From Deltaproteobacteria bacterium (GTDB taxonomy: Bacteria; Desulfobacterota; Desulfobacteria; Desulfobacterales; Desulfosarcinaceae), in NCBI GenBank assembly GCA_021824175.1, contig JAKALP010000026.1, positions 1 through 64,000 of the forward strand: a DNA stretch of 64,000 nt. The letters are read 5' to 3'. The notes under the pieces are model-generated. The model did not search any database, was not told the DNA's origin, and saw only the letters and a program-made list of their open reading frames with translations. Position numbers and translations under genes: made by a program. Positions 23,293-32,197 of this stretch are shown here, piece after piece (position 1 is the stretch's first letter; each line of letters begins with the position of its first letter).

Positions 23293-23436
23293 AAGTGGTT
23301 TCAAAACCTTCAATCGGGCTCAAGGCCGCGACGGGCCGAAAGGTTCAACCGCAGGAATACATGGAGTATTTTGAGGATTGAACCTTTCGGCTCAACAAAG
23401 GATTTGAGCCCGAGGGGAGGGTTTGAAACCACTTCT
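23291..23436. repeat. Long palindromic intergenic element (variant arms)
   Basis: Arms 23291-23305 and 23422-23436 are perfect 15-bp inverted repeats. Two further nested pairs lie inside (CGGGCTCAA/TTGAGCCCG and CCGAAAGGTTCAA/TTGAACCTTTCGG). The core resembles that of the element at 24748-24891 (ACCGCAG-AATAC...). It lies between convergent genes and can act as a bidirectional transcript end. Confidence 0.75.
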
Positions 23437-23465
23437 AGCAGGGATTGGTTCGAAGTAGAGCCGGT

Positions 23466-23732
23466 CTACTTCAGTTGGCTGTCTTTGCTGCCGCGCCGGT
23501 TGATACCGGGCAGAGGGGCTTGATGCTTTTCCATTTCGGCCTGGCAGGCCACGCATAAACGCACGCCGGGCACGGCCTGGCGCCGAGCCTCGGGAATCGG
23601 TTCCTCGCACTGCTCGCAATGGGTCAGACTTTCACCGCCGGACAACCGGCTGCGGGCATGCTTGACCGCGTCTTGCACGCTGGCATCGATCTGATCCTGT
23701 ACGGCCCCGTCTTTGGCCCAACCTGTAGCCAT
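23466..23732 (-). CDS. TraR/DksA C4-type zinc-finger protein
   Basis: The 88-residue protein has the short TraR/YbiI layout: an N-terminal helix, then THCEQCEEPIPEARRQAVPG and LCVACQAEME, the C-x2-C...C-x2-C finger of DksA-like proteins, which reach RNA polymerase through the secondary channel. It lacks the long coiled coil of true DksA. GAGGAGTAAAGC precedes the ATG. It is a chromosomal relative of the broken prophage copy at 8376-8589. Confidence 0.85.
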   Translation of the reverse strand: MATGWAKDGAVQDQIDASVQDAVKHARSRLSGGESLTHCEQCEEPIPEARRQAVPGVRLCVACQAEMEKHQAPLPGINRRGSKDSQLK

Positions 23733-23748
23733 GCTTTACTCCTCGATT

Positions 23749-24663
23749 TTAAGTGCTTTGCTCATGCGCCTGAGCCGGCACCCTGGCAACGGCGATGTGG
23801 CTGAATTCAAACCCATGCATCGTGTGGCTTTGATCGGTGAAGTACTGTTGCCGGTATTGATTGGCCGTTAGGTCGCTCTCCAGCTCCAGGCCCAGCCGGG
23901 TCAGATGCGAAGCCAATTGCGCCGGATCTAACCCGAAAGTCCATTGTTCACCAACATTTTTCAGAAAACGGGCGATGCGGGCCGCTCCGTGAAAGGTCTG
24001 AGGAGATGTAACGGCATTTTGATCAATATAGGTGAAGATGATTCGGCTGCCGGCGGCCGCCCGCGCGCAAAAGACAAGGGTTGCATCCACCGCTTCCGGT
24101 GTCAAGTAACTCGTTACGCCCTCCCAGATGAAGGCGGTTTTCAGATCAGGATTGTAACCGGCCTCCTTCAAAACCGTTTCCAGGGATTGCCGATTGAAGT
24201 CGATTTGAACAAAGCAGATATTGGCGGGAATCTCTCCCACGGCCCGTTGGGTCCGCCGCAGTTTTTTGGTTGAGGTGGCGGGATAATCGACTTCAAAAAC
24301 AGTGGTGTGGGCCAGCCCGAGAATACGATAGGCCCGTGAGTCGTAGCCCGCCCCAAGAATCACCACCTGGCGGGTGCCATCGGCTAAGGCCGTATAGAGC
24401 CCATCGTCAATGGCCCGGGTACGGGCGATGCCGGAAGTGCGCGCACCGGGCCAGTGGCGGTCAATGAACCGGCTGATGACGGTGTGAGCCAGAGGGATCT
24501 GTGACAAGCCGGCCACAAGGCGCAACGGGGCGTTTAAATAGTGCTTGGCCAACGGATCAAAAATGATGCGCCGCCGCGCCCCGCGCGCCGACTCCAAGGC
24601 GCGAAATAGGGCCATGTGCATGGCGGTGCGGCTGGCTTTATGCGGTTTCATGGGTTGTTCCAT
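23749..24663 (-). CDS. Class I SAM-dependent methyltransferase, LCM/PPM family
   Basis: The open frame extends to 24780, but its first ~25 codons lie in a palindromic element, so I place the start at Met 24663 (MEQPMKPHKASRTAMHMALFR); 24651 and 24690 are alternatives, none with a clear ribosome site. Family features: IARTRAIDDGLYTALADG, then the SAM motif VVILGAGYDSRAYRI, FEVDYPATSTKK, and FIWEGVTSYLTPEAVDA. These match the leucine-carboxyl/polyketide O-methyltransferase-like group (PF04072). The substrate is unknown. Confidence 0.85.
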   Translation of the reverse strand: MEQPMKPHKASRTAMHMALFRALESARGARRRIIFDPLAKHYLNAPLRLVAGLSQIPLAHTVISRFIDRHWPGARTSGIARTRAIDDGLYTALADGTRQVVILGAGYDSRAYRILGLAHTTVFEVDYPATSTKKLRRTQRAVGEIPANICFVQIDFNRQSLETVLKEAGYNPDLKTAFIWEGVTSYLTPEAVDATLVFCARAAAGSRIIFTYIDQNAVTSPQTFHGAARIARFLKNVGEQWTFGLDPAQLASHLTRLGLELESDLTANQYRQQYFTDQSHTMHGFEFSHIAVARVPAQAHEQST

Positions 24664-24747
24664 TCTGCCGGGGAGGTCCGCTAAGGCGGGCATCCCCATA
24701 AGGGCCGTATATATACCCGAGAACCCTATAAATGGAAATATTTCACT

Positions 24748-24891
24748 ACAAGCCATCTCAAAATAAGGATTTTGGGCCAAAATCGCGACGGAAGCAAATT
24801 TTAAACCGCAGAAATACTGTAGTATCTCGATGATTTAAAATTTGACTCCAACAAAGAGTTTGGGCCAAAAGACTATTTTGAGATGGCTTGT
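24748..24891. repeat. Palindromic element with 18-bp perfect arms
   Basis: Arms 24748-24765 and 24874-24891 are exact inverted repeats (right arm TATTTTGAGATGGCTTGT). GGGCCAAAA occurs just inside each arm. The right arm supplies the last codons and stop of the TSUP gene. Shorter copies with the same AAGCCATCTC/GAGATGGCTT arms and GGCCAAA centre occur elsewhere in the window. Confidence 0.8.
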
Positions 24892-25631
24892 AAAAGGGTG
24901 GTGAACAGAATCACAAACACAATGACCAAAAAAGCTTTGATAAACCCCTGGCCTTTCTGGATGGCCAATTTACTTCCGATATAGCCGCCCGTGATATTGG
25001 CCAGCGCGATTGGGATACCCACACTGAAAAGCACTTTGTGGGCCAGCAGAAAAGTAAAAAACGATCCCACGTTGGAGGCCAGATTGAACACTTTGGCCAC
25101 GGCCGAGGCATTGATCAAATGCAATCCCATTAAAATGTAGAAGGCAAAAATAAGAAAAGTACCGGTGCCGGGTCCGAAGAAGCCATCGTAGAATCCAATC
25201 ACGAGGCAGGTGACGGGAATATGAAGGTAGAGGTTCAGGTTTGAAATCTCGGCGCTGGAGGTCTTCAATTGCTTTTTGGGTACAAAGGTAATGACGGCGG
25301 CCACGGGTAGAAGGTAGACAATGATGGTTGCGGTGGTCGCCTGGTTAAAATAGAGGATCGCCCGCGTCCCCAGTACCGACCCAACCAGAGAAAAGAGGAG
25401 ACCGACGAAGGCGATCTTCCAAATGACTTTCTTATTGCGGCTGAAATTGATCAGGGCCGTGGCCGTACCCGACATGCCGGCGAACTTATTGGTTCCCAGC
25501 ACCATCTGAGGGGGGATACCGGCCACCAGCAGGGAGGGCATCAAGATCAGCCCGCCGCCGCCGGCCACCGCATCAACAAAGCCGGCCACGAAGGAGGCGA
25601 GGGTCAGCAGCGCGATGATGAACGGGTCCAT
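24873..25631 (-). CDS. TSUP-family permease (TauE/SafE type)
   Basis: The 252-residue inner-membrane protein has about eight helices. Family marks are the N-terminal GFVDAVAGGGGLILMPSLL and the internal repeat GFYDGFFGPGTGTFL. TSUP proteins move sulfur-containing organic anions such as sulfite or sulfoacetate; the substrate here cannot be told. The last residues, LLQAISK, are read from the palindromic element at 24748-24891, so the natural C-terminus may have been altered by it. It is divergent from aapJ. Confidence 0.88.
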   Translation of the reverse strand: MDPFIIALLTLASFVAGFVDAVAGGGGLILMPSLLVAGIPPQMVLGTNKFAGMSGTATALINFSRNKKVIWKIAFVGLLFSLVGSVLGTRAILYFNQATTATIIVYLLPVAAVITFVPKKQLKTSSAEISNLNLYLHIPVTCLVIGFYDGFFGPGTGTFLIFAFYILMGLHLINASAVAKVFNLASNVGSFFTFLLAHKVLFSVGIPIALANITGGYIGSKLAIQKGQGFIKAFLVIVFVILFTTLLQAISK

Positions 25632-25854
25632 TTTATATTCCTTGTCGACATCCGGTATTTGATCTTATTATGTCTTGAGGTCCAGCCCGTATTAGTGCAA
25701 GAATTTCTTGATTGTCCACAATAATCCGGTTCGAATCAACCAGTCGGCTAATCACTTTTAGACACGAGGAATCTCAGCCTCCAGAGAGTCAGAAGCTGTA
25801 GCGGTTGATTCGGGCGCTTTGCATATAAATAATCTATCATAAGGAGGAGCAGCC

Positions 25855-26880
25855 ATGAAACTCACAAAAACCAGAGTCATTGTTGTTTTGGCTACGATCT
25901 TGATGATGGTGCCCTTGATGGCCCATGCCGGCGAAACCCTGGATGCGGTCAAAGGGCGGGGATACCTGATCGTGGGCGTTCACAGCTCCCTGTATGGTTT
26001 CGGCATGCCCGATGATAAAGGTGTCTGGCGCGGCCTGGATGTGGATACCGGCCGGGCCGTGGCCACCGCCATTTTCGGCAGCCCGGACAAAATCAAATTC
26101 GTGCCCCTGACCACCCAAACCCGCTTCACGGCCCTGCAGTCCAAGGAGATCGATGTGCTGTGCCGCAACGCCACCCGCACCTTGACCCGCGACACCGAGT
26201 TGGGTCTCAATTTCGCGGCGGTCAACTACTACGACGGCCAAGGCTTCATGGTTCCCAAGAAGCTGGGAGTCAAGAGCGCCAAGGACCTGGGCGGCGCCAC
26301 GGTCTGCGTGCTGCCGGGCACCACCACGGAGCAGAATGTGTCGGACTTCTTCCGTTCCCACAAAATGACCATGAAACCGGTGGTCATTGAACAACCCACT
26401 GAACTCAACCAGGCCTTCTTCTCCGGCCGTTGCGACTGTCTGACTTCCGATGCCTCCCAGTTGGCTGGCATCCGCGCCGTGGCCCCCAATCCGGACGACT
26501 ATCTGATCCTGCCGGAAATCATCTCCAAAGAGCCTTTGGCGCCGGCGGTGCGCCACGGCGATGAGCAGTGGCGCGACATTGTGGACTATACGGTGCTGGC
26601 CATGATCAATGCCGAGGATCTGGGTATCAATTCCAAGAACGTGGACGAGATGCTCAAAAGCACGGACCCCAATGTGATGCGATTTCTCGGGGTGACTCCC
26701 GGCAACGGCAAGGCCCTGGGACTGGACGAGAAGTGGGCCTATAACATCGTCAAACATGTGGGCAACTATGGCGAAGTATTTGAACGCAACGTGGGCAAAG
26801 ACACCAAACTGAAGCTGCCCCGGGGCCTCAATGCCCAATGGAAGGACGGCGGGTTGATGTACTCGCCGCCGTTTAAATAG
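25855..26880 (+). CDS. aapJ: General L-amino-acid ABC transporter, periplasmic binding protein
   Basis: The 341-residue protein has a signal peptide (about 1-25, ending MAHA). The mature protein fits the AapJ/BztA family: LDAVKGRGYLIVGVHSSLYGF, GLDVDTGRAVATAIFG, ALQSKEIDVLCRNATRTLTRD, and the two-Cys GRCDCLTSDASQLA. It binds polar and other L-amino acids for import through AapQMP. AAGGAGGAGCAGCC precedes the ATG; TTGATT...AATAAT around 25806-25834 is a weak promoter candidate. A palindromic element separates it from aapQ. Confidence 0.93.
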   Translation: MKLTKTRVIVVLATILMMVPLMAHAGETLDAVKGRGYLIVGVHSSLYGFGMPDDKGVWRGLDVDTGRAVATAIFGSPDKIKFVPLTTQTRFTALQSKEIDVLCRNATRTLTRDTELGLNFAAVNYYDGQGFMVPKKLGVKSAKDLGGATVCVLPGTTTEQNVSDFFRSHKMTMKPVVIEQPTELNQAFFSGRCDCLTSDASQLAGIRAVAPNPDDYLILPEIISKEPLAPAVRHGDEQWRDIVDYTVLAMINAEDLGINSKNVDEMLKSTDPNVMRFLGVTPGNGKALGLDEKWAYNIVKHVGNYGEVFERNVGKDTKLKLPRGLNAQWKDGGLMYSPPFK

Positions 26881-26906
26881 ATAGCGCGGAGGCATATCTA
26901 AATATG

Positions 26907-27036
26907 CGTTGCGCCGTTGCGCCGTTGCGCGAGATTTTTTTGAAGTTTTTTTTGAAGCCTGGCTATAACGCGTAGGCATTCAGGTAATAAGGAGCGATAG
27001 TATTTAGGTTTCGCGCCACGGCGCAACGGCGCAACG
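26907..27036. repeat. Inverted octamer-repeat palindrome between aapJ and aapQ
   Basis: Tandem GCGCCGTT units at 26907-26931 face their reverse complement at 27012-27036; the 25-bp arms differ at one base. The element fills the gap between the binding-protein and permease genes and would form a stable stem-loop in the mRNA. Confidence 0.8.
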
Positions 27037-27086
27037 TTAATTTGAACTGGATCGTTGCTTTTAATCAGACACTCCGGAAAGCACAG

Positions 27087-28283
27087 ATGACCGCGGAAAG
27101 CAATCCATCGAGCGCCTCTGAAATTGGACAGACGGTTCCTTTCTGGCGCGATCCCGCCAAACGCGGCCTGGTCTTTCAGGCCGTGGCGTTGTGTCTGGTT
27201 CTGGCCGCCGGCTACTATCTCTTCTCCACCACCCAGGCCAACCTGCGCCGCCAATCCATCAACACCGGCTTCAGTTTTCTCAGCCGTGAAGCCGGTTTCA
27301 GCATCGGTGAATCTCTCATCTCCTATTCTGCGGCCGACACCTATGCCCGCGCCCTGCTGGTGGGGGTGCTGAACACCATCAAGGTGGCTGTCATCGGCAA
27401 TATCCTCATCCTGATTCTGGGTGTTCTGATCGGCGTGGCCCGGCTCTCCAGCAACTGGCTGGTTTCAAAGCTGGCGGCGGGCTACATCGAGGTGATGCAA
27501 AATATCCCCGTGCTGTTGCAGTTGTTCTTCTGGTACTCTTTATTTCACGATATCCTGCCTTCACCGCGGGCGTCGATTCATCCCTTGACCGGCGTGTTCT
27601 TCAACAATCGCGGCTTTTACTTTCCCGTGCCGGAAAGTCATCCGGCTTACATCTGGGCCGCGGCCGCACTGGGGTTTGGTGTTTTACTGTGCTGGCTGCT
27701 GCAGCGTTGGGCACGTCGCCGTCAGGCGCTGACGGGTCAAATTTTCCCCTTCTGGCCGGTTGCAATTGCGATTTTCATCGGCTTTCCCCTTTTGGCCTGG
27801 CTGTTGGGCGGAGCGCCAACGCAAATGAATGTGCCGCATTTAGAAGGATTCAATTTCCAGGGCGGCATTTCCCTGAGCCCGGAGTTTGCCGCTCTGCTGA
27901 TCGGCCTGGTGCTTTATACGACGGCGTTTGTGGCCGAGATCGTCCGGGCCGGCATCCAAGCCATCTCCAAAGGCCAGAGTGAGGCGGCCATGAGCCTGGG
28001 CCTGAAACCTGGCCTGGTGCTGTCGCTGATCATTCTGCCCCAGGCCCTGCGCGTCATCATCCCGCCCCTGACCAATCAGATGCTCAATTTGGCCAAGAAC
28101 TGCTCTTTGGCCGTGGCCATCGGCTATCCGGACTTTGTTTCTGTGGCCAACACCACCATCAACCAGACCGGCCAGGCCATTGAAGGGGTCTTCATGGTCA
28201 TGGTGGTCTACCTGATTTTCAGTCTGCTTACTTCGGCCTTCATGAACTGGTATAACCAGAAGAAGGCCCTGGTGGAGAGGTGA
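27087..28283 (+). CDS. aapQ: General L-amino-acid ABC transporter permease
   Basis: The start at 27087 (MTAESNPSSASEIGQ...) gives 398 residues, the AapQ/BztB length; the longer frame begins in the palindromic element. It has about eight membrane helices and an EAA loop: EIVRAGIQAISKGQSEAAMSLGLKPG near 300-325. VMQNIPVLLQLFFWY is typical of the family. It forms the membrane pore with AapM. Four bases separate its stop from aapM. Confidence 0.92.
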   Translation: MTAESNPSSASEIGQTVPFWRDPAKRGLVFQAVALCLVLAAGYYLFSTTQANLRRQSINTGFSFLSREAGFSIGESLISYSAADTYARALLVGVLNTIKVAVIGNILILILGVLIGVARLSSNWLVSKLAAGYIEVMQNIPVLLQLFFWYSLFHDILPSPRASIHPLTGVFFNNRGFYFPVPESHPAYIWAAAALGFGVLLCWLLQRWARRRQALTGQIFPFWPVAIAIFIGFPLLAWLLGGAPTQMNVPHLEGFNFQGGISLSPEFAALLIGLVLYTTAFVAEIVRAGIQAISKGQSEAAMSLGLKPGLVLSLIILPQALRVIIPPLTNQMLNLAKNCSLAVAIGYPDFVSVANTTINQTGQAIEGVFMVMVVYLIFSLLTSAFMNWYNQKKALVER

Positions 28284-28287
28284 TCGC

Positions 28288-29376
28288 ATGGTTGCGTCCA
28301 ATCCGACAACAGCTGTGGAAGAGATCCGACCGCCGGCCAGCACGACGGGATGGTGGGGTTGGCTGCGCGCCAATCTGTTCAATACGCCGTTTAATACATT
28401 GCTGACGCTTTGCATTCTCGTGGGCTTTTACAAAATACTTCCGCCCCTGATGAGATGGGTTTTCATCGACAGTAGCTGGATCGCCGGCGCCGATGCCTGT
28501 CGGGCCGCTGGCGGCGCTTGTTGGTCGGTGGTGGGGAAAAACCTGCGTTTCATCCTCTTCGGCTTTTTCCCCTATCATCAGCAGTGGCGACCGGTCCTGG
28601 CCATCGCCATCCTGATCGGACTTTTCTTCTACAGCCGCGACAGGCGCCGCTGGAACCGCAAGTTGGTGTACTACTGGGCCGGCGGATTGCTGATCATGGG
28701 GCTGTTCATGCATGGCGGCGTTCTTGGCATGTCGGTGGTGGATACCGACCAGTGGAGCGGTCTGTGCCTGACCCTGCTGCTGGCCCTGTTCGGCTTGAGC
28801 GCCGCCTACCCGCTGGGCGTGTTGCTGGCCCTGGGCCGCCGTTCGCGGCTGCCGGCCATCAAAGCCCTATGCGTGATCTACATCGAGCTGATCCGCGGCG
28901 TGCCCCTGATCAGTCTGCTATTCATGGCGTCGGTGATGTTTCCGCTCTTTTTGCCCGAAGGCATCACCATCAACAAAATACTTCGCGCCCAGGTGGCCAT
29001 TATACTTTTTACGGCCGCTTACATTGCCGAAGTGGTGCGGGGCGGTTTGCAGGCCATCCCGCGCGGTCAGTATGAGGCCGCCGAATCCCTGGGGCTGGAC
29101 TATCCCCAACGGATGCGTTTGATCATATTGCCCCAGGCGCTTAAAATCGTGATCCCTCCCACGGTGAGTATTTTGGTTTCGGCGTTCAAAGACACCTCGC
29201 TGGTAGTGATCATCGGGCTGTTCGATCTGCTCAAAACCACCCAGGCGACCCTGGCCAATCCAGAGTGGATGGGGTTCAGCACCGAAGCTTATTTGTTTAT
29301 CGCGCTGTTGTATTTCATGGGATGTTTTTCCATGTCCAATTTTAGCCGGCATCTGGAAAAGGAGCTTAAGAGCTGA
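28288..29376 (+). CDS. aapM: General L-amino-acid ABC transporter permease
   Basis: The 362-residue partner of AapQ has an N-terminal extension with several helices, including the Cys-containing periplasmic loop ADACRAAGGACWSVVGKNLR typical of AapM/BztC. The conserved permease part has CVIYIELIRGVPLISLLFMA and the EAA loop EVVRGGLQAIPRGQYEAAESLGLDYPQ. GGAGAGGTGATCGC precedes the ATG. Confidence 0.93.
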   Translation: MVASNPTTAVEEIRPPASTTGWWGWLRANLFNTPFNTLLTLCILVGFYKILPPLMRWVFIDSSWIAGADACRAAGGACWSVVGKNLRFILFGFFPYHQQWRPVLAIAILIGLFFYSRDRRRWNRKLVYYWAGGLLIMGLFMHGGVLGMSVVDTDQWSGLCLTLLLALFGLSAAYPLGVLLALGRRSRLPAIKALCVIYIELIRGVPLISLLFMASVMFPLFLPEGITINKILRAQVAIILFTAAYIAEVVRGGLQAIPRGQYEAAESLGLDYPQRMRLIILPQALKIVIPPTVSILVSAFKDTSLVVIIGLFDLLKTTQATLANPEWMGFSTEAYLFIALLYFMGCFSMSNFSRHLEKELKS

Positions 29377-29397
29377 GGCCAAATAGAGGGATTTTTT

Positions 29398-30174
29398 ATG
29401 ACTGATCCATCCAGCGAAGTATTCCAGTCTGTAGAGAACAGTGAAACCATCATTGAGCTGATCGGTGTGCACAAATGGTTTGGTGAATTTCACGTGCTTA
29501 AGGATATCAGCCTCAGCGTCCACCGAGGGGAACGCATTGTGATCTGCGGGCCCTCGGGCTCCGGCAAATCCACTATGATCCGCTGCATCAATCGATTGGA
29601 AGAACATCAGCGCGGCCAGATCATCGTGGACCGCATCGAGCTCACCAGCGACATCAAAAAGATAGAAACCATCCGGGCCGAAGTGGGTATGGTGTTCCAG
29701 CACTTCAATCTCTTCCCCCATCTCACGGTCATGGAGAATCTGACCCTGGGTCCGGTCTGGGTGCGCAAGATCCCGCGGCGGGAAGCGGAAGAGACCGCTT
29801 TATACTTTCTGGAGAAGGTGCACATTGCCGAGCAGGCCCGCAAATATCCCGGCCAGCTCTCCGGCGGCCAGCAGCAGCGCGTAGCCATTGCGCGCAGCCT
29901 GTGCATGAAGCCCAAGGTGATGCTCTTTGACGAACCCACCAGCGCCCTGGACCCCGAAATGGTCAAAGAAGTATTGGACGCCATGATCGAGCTGGCCCAG
30001 GAAGGCATGACCATGCTGGTGGTATCCCACGAAATGGGTTTTGCCCGCAGCGTGGCCCACCGCGTGCTCTTCATGGATCATGGTCAGATCCTGGAAGAAA
30101 ACACGCCGGACGAGTTTTTCTCAAACCCCCGCCATGAACGCACCCAGCTCTTTTTGAGCCAGATATTGCATTAG
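29398..30174 (+). CDS. aapP: General L-amino-acid ABC transporter ATP-binding protein
   Basis: The 258-residue ATPase drives AapQM. Visible motifs are Walker [11 protein letters not shown]-loop [13 protein letters not shown], signature LSGGQQQR, Walker [15 protein letters not shown] and the switch His in VVSHEMGF. It closes the four-gene operon; a palindromic octamer element follows and probably serves as the shared 3' end with the convergent selenoprotein gene. Confidence 0.95.
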   Translation: MTDPSSEVFQSVENSETIIELIGVHKWFGEFHVLKDISLSVHRGERIVICGPSGSGKSTMIRCINRLEEHQRGQIIVDRIELTSDIKKIETIRAEVGMVFQHFNLFPHLTVMENLTLGPVWVRKIPRREAEETALYFLEKVHIAEQARKYPGQLSGGQQQRVAIARSLCMKPKVMLFDEPTSALDPEMVKEVLDAMIELAQEGMTMLVVSHEMGFARSVAHRVLFMDHGQILEENTPDEFFSNPRHERTQLFLSQILH

Positions 30175-30254
30175 GTGCGCGTTTTCCTACCGACCATATT
30201 AAAGAGAAGAATCGCGGTTATCTGCATAGCGCCGGATTGGGTAGCTCGTTTGGC

Positions 30255-30440
30255 GTTGATACGTTGATTCGTTGATTGGTTGATTCGTGGAAGGAATTCT
30301 ATCTTTTTGATATTTGTCTGAAGGTTGATAGCCTCGTTAACGGCCGCTATGCCGCTATTTGCGTGGTTATCGACCTTCAGCCCAATATCAAACCGTCCAC
30401 GAATCAACGAATCAACGACTCAACCAATCAACGAATCAAC
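30255..30440. repeat. Inverted array of AATCAACG-type octamers
   Basis: Left array 30255-30290 and right array 30397-30440 are inverted copies of an 8-base unit. A second inverted pair lies inside (around GATATTTGTCTGAAGGTTGATA and its partner near 30368-30390). It sits between convergent genes. A single-sided array of the same unit occurs at 46943-46990. Confidence 0.75.
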
Positions 30441-31052
30441 TTAACCCCCAAAGGGACCGCCCGAAGTGACCAGGCTCTTAATGGCATCATACGGCTGGGC
30501 GCCCACCAGGAGTCTGCCATTCATAAAAAAGGTGGGCACGGCCCTGATCCCCATCTCGTAGCAGCGCTGCCAGTCCTCGTCCACGGCTGATTTGTAGCGA
30601 TCTTCTTTCAGTACCGCCTGGGCGGCGACGGGGTCCAGGCCCACGGCTGTGGCCAAATCCATGAGAACATCGGCCTGGGCGATATTGCGGCCCTGGGCAA
30701 AGTAGGCTTCAAAAACTGCTCTATGAAAAGCCTCCCCCTGGCCCATGATTTCCGCCCATTTGCCCAATTCCTGGGCCCGGCGGCTGTTGTAGGTCATGGT
30801 GCGCGCCGTAAAAGGCAGGCCCAGCCTGTCGGCGGTTTGCTTGAGATGCGCCACCATTTTGGGAATGTCCAGTCCGCGGCCGGCAAACAGATCCTCCAGA
30901 CTGCGGCCTTCGTCCTGAGTCTCGGGGTGCAGCGGAAAAGCCGTCCAGCGGATGGCCACGCCCAACTCCTTTTGTGCTCTTTCACTACTCCCGGTAATGA
31001 AGTAGCACCAGGGTCAGATATAGTCGGAGAAGATTTCTAAAACTGGTGCCAT
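30441..31052 (-). CDS. DsbA/FrnE-like thioredoxin-fold selenoprotein (UPWC active site, TGA = Sec)
   Basis: Read through one in-frame TGA (31014-31016), the gene gives 203 residues starting at ATG 31052 after GGAGGTGATCGT. The N-terminus becomes APVLEIFSDYI-U-PWCYF, so Sec13 stands at the first Cys of the DsbA CPWC active site. Downstream, the frame has the FrnE/2-hydroxychromene-isomerase-like features RWTAFPLHPETQDEG, FEAYFAQGRNI and the cis-Pro loop RAVPTFFMNGR. A conventional gene call would start after the TGA at 30965 and lose the active site. A SECIS-like hairpin follows the TGA. It lies 16 bases after the thiolase gene, same strand. It probably acts as a cytosolic thiol oxidoreductase, as there is no signal peptide. 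Confidence 0.88.
30975..31007 (-). promoter_or_regulatory. Bacterial SECIS element candidate
   Basis: Starting 6 bases after the TGA, the mRNA can fold TGCT-AC-TTCAT-TAC around a CGGGA loop with GTA-GTGAA-AG-AGCA: twelve pairs (one a U-G) broken by one 2x2 internal loop. The apical loop begins 20 bases after the UGA and has G at its second position. Both values fit the published bacterial SECIS consensus (16-37 bases; G in the first two loop positions). Confidence 0.8.
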
Positions 31053-31068
31053 ACGATCACCTCCTTGA

Positions 31069-32193
31069 TTACTTCTTAAGCAAGTGCAAAATGCACACCC
31101 CGCCCGCGCCCACCATATGCGCCATGGCGAGGTTAACTTCCTTTTGAACTTGCCGTTGGCCGCACTCCCTGCGCATCTGCCAGAGAATCTCAGCGATCTG
31201 TCCGACGCCGGTGGGGCCGATGGGATGTCCCATGGAGATCAGGCCGCCGCTGCTGTTGATGGGGTGCTTTCCGGTCAGAGCGGTCACCCCTTCTTGCACC
31301 AGACGACCGCCTTCACCCGGTTTGCACAGGCCCAATGCTTCCAGGTAGATAATCTCTTCTATGGTAAAGGCGTCGTGCAGTTCAATCAGATCCAGATCTT
31401 CCGGGCCGGTGCCGGTCTTCTCGTAGAGCAGTTTGGCGGTGTGTTGGGTCAGATTGAAGGTCGGGTCGCCGTCGGGCAGTACGCTTTTCAAGATAGAGCC
31501 CATGATGGTTGGGCAGACTTTATCCGTATATTTGGCGGCCACCTCCTTGGCGCACAAAATCACAGCCGCCGCGCCATCGCCGATGGGGCAGCAGTGCAAC
31601 ACGGTCAAGGGATCGGAAACCATGCGGGCCTGGTGAACTTCTTCCAGGGTCACGGCCTTCTGAAACTGCGCGTAGGGGTTGAAACTGGCGTTGAAATGGC
31701 TTTTCACCGAGACCTGGGCCAGTTGGTCCACGGTGGTGCCGTGCTGCTGCATATGCATTTTGGCCATGGCCGCGAACCATACCGCCGGCGTAAATCCCAA
31801 GGTTTTGTTTTCTTTTTTCGGTGCCTCGCCATCCTTGGGCTTGGATGGGCCGAGGGCTTTCTTATCCACTCCCATGGCCAGGGCGATATCACAGGAGCCG
31901 GACACAATGGACAAATAGGCTTCCCGGAACGCCGATGAGCCGCTGGCCGAGGCGTTCTCTACGTTGGTGATAGCCAGACCAGTGCGGCCCATGGCGCCGC
32001 AAATCTGATGGCCGGGAAACATGATGGCCTTGCCCATGGAGCCGCAATAGGCCTCCTGAATATCTTCCCATTGCATGTTGGCGTCCTTGAGGGCATTGCG
32101 GATGGCGGTCGTTCCCATTTGGGGAATCGAAATTTCGGGGAAATCTCCGTAGCGATGCAATCCCGCGCCGATGACGACTACTTCTCTGCTCAT
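31069..32193 (-). CDS. Thiolase-family protein with Ser in place of the nucleophilic Cys
   Basis: The start at 32193 (MSREVVVIGAGLHRYGDF) follows AAAGGATAACCCA, giving 374 residues, a normal SCP2-type thiolase length. LHDAFTIEEI and the SSGGLISMGHPIG motif carry the expected active-site His residues, and GAGGVCILHLL the late Cys. At the nucleophile site the usual N-A-C-A-S-G-S reads N-A-S82-A-S-G-S (codon tcg). The protein may thus bind CoA esters without normal Claisen chemistry, or act as a subunit. It is four bases after the helicase and precedes the selenoprotein. Confidence 0.85.
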   Translation of the reverse strand: MSREVVVIGAGLHRYGDFPEISIPQMGTTAIRNALKDANMQWEDIQEAYCGSMGKAIMFPGHQICGAMGRTGLAITNVENASASGSSAFREAYLSIVSGSCDIALAMGVDKKALGPSKPKDGEAPKKENKTLGFTPAVWFAAMAKMHMQQHGTTVDQLAQVSVKSHFNASFNPYAQFQKAVTLEEVHQARMVSDPLTVLHCCPIGDGAAAVILCAKEVAAKYTDKVCPTIMGSILKSVLPDGDPTFNLTQHTAKLLYEKTGTGPEDLDLIELHDAFTIEEIIYLEALGLCKPGEGGRLVQEGVTALTGKHPINSSGGLISMGHPIGPTGVGQIAEILWQMRRECGQRQVQKEVNLAMAHMVGAGGVCILHLLKK

Positions 32194-32197
32194 TGGG

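Noticed and set aside
25720-25750. tRNA-like GGTTCGAATC
   Set aside because: Only the T-loop-like string is present; no cloverleaf can be built around it.
25837-26979. 380-codon minus-strand frame over aapJ
   Set aside because: Shadow; aapJ has signal peptide, ribosome site and operon context.
30441-30965. Short DsbA-like gene starting at 30965
   Set aside because: It would lack the active site; the read-through frame from 31052 has the active site, ribosome site and SECIS-like hairpin.
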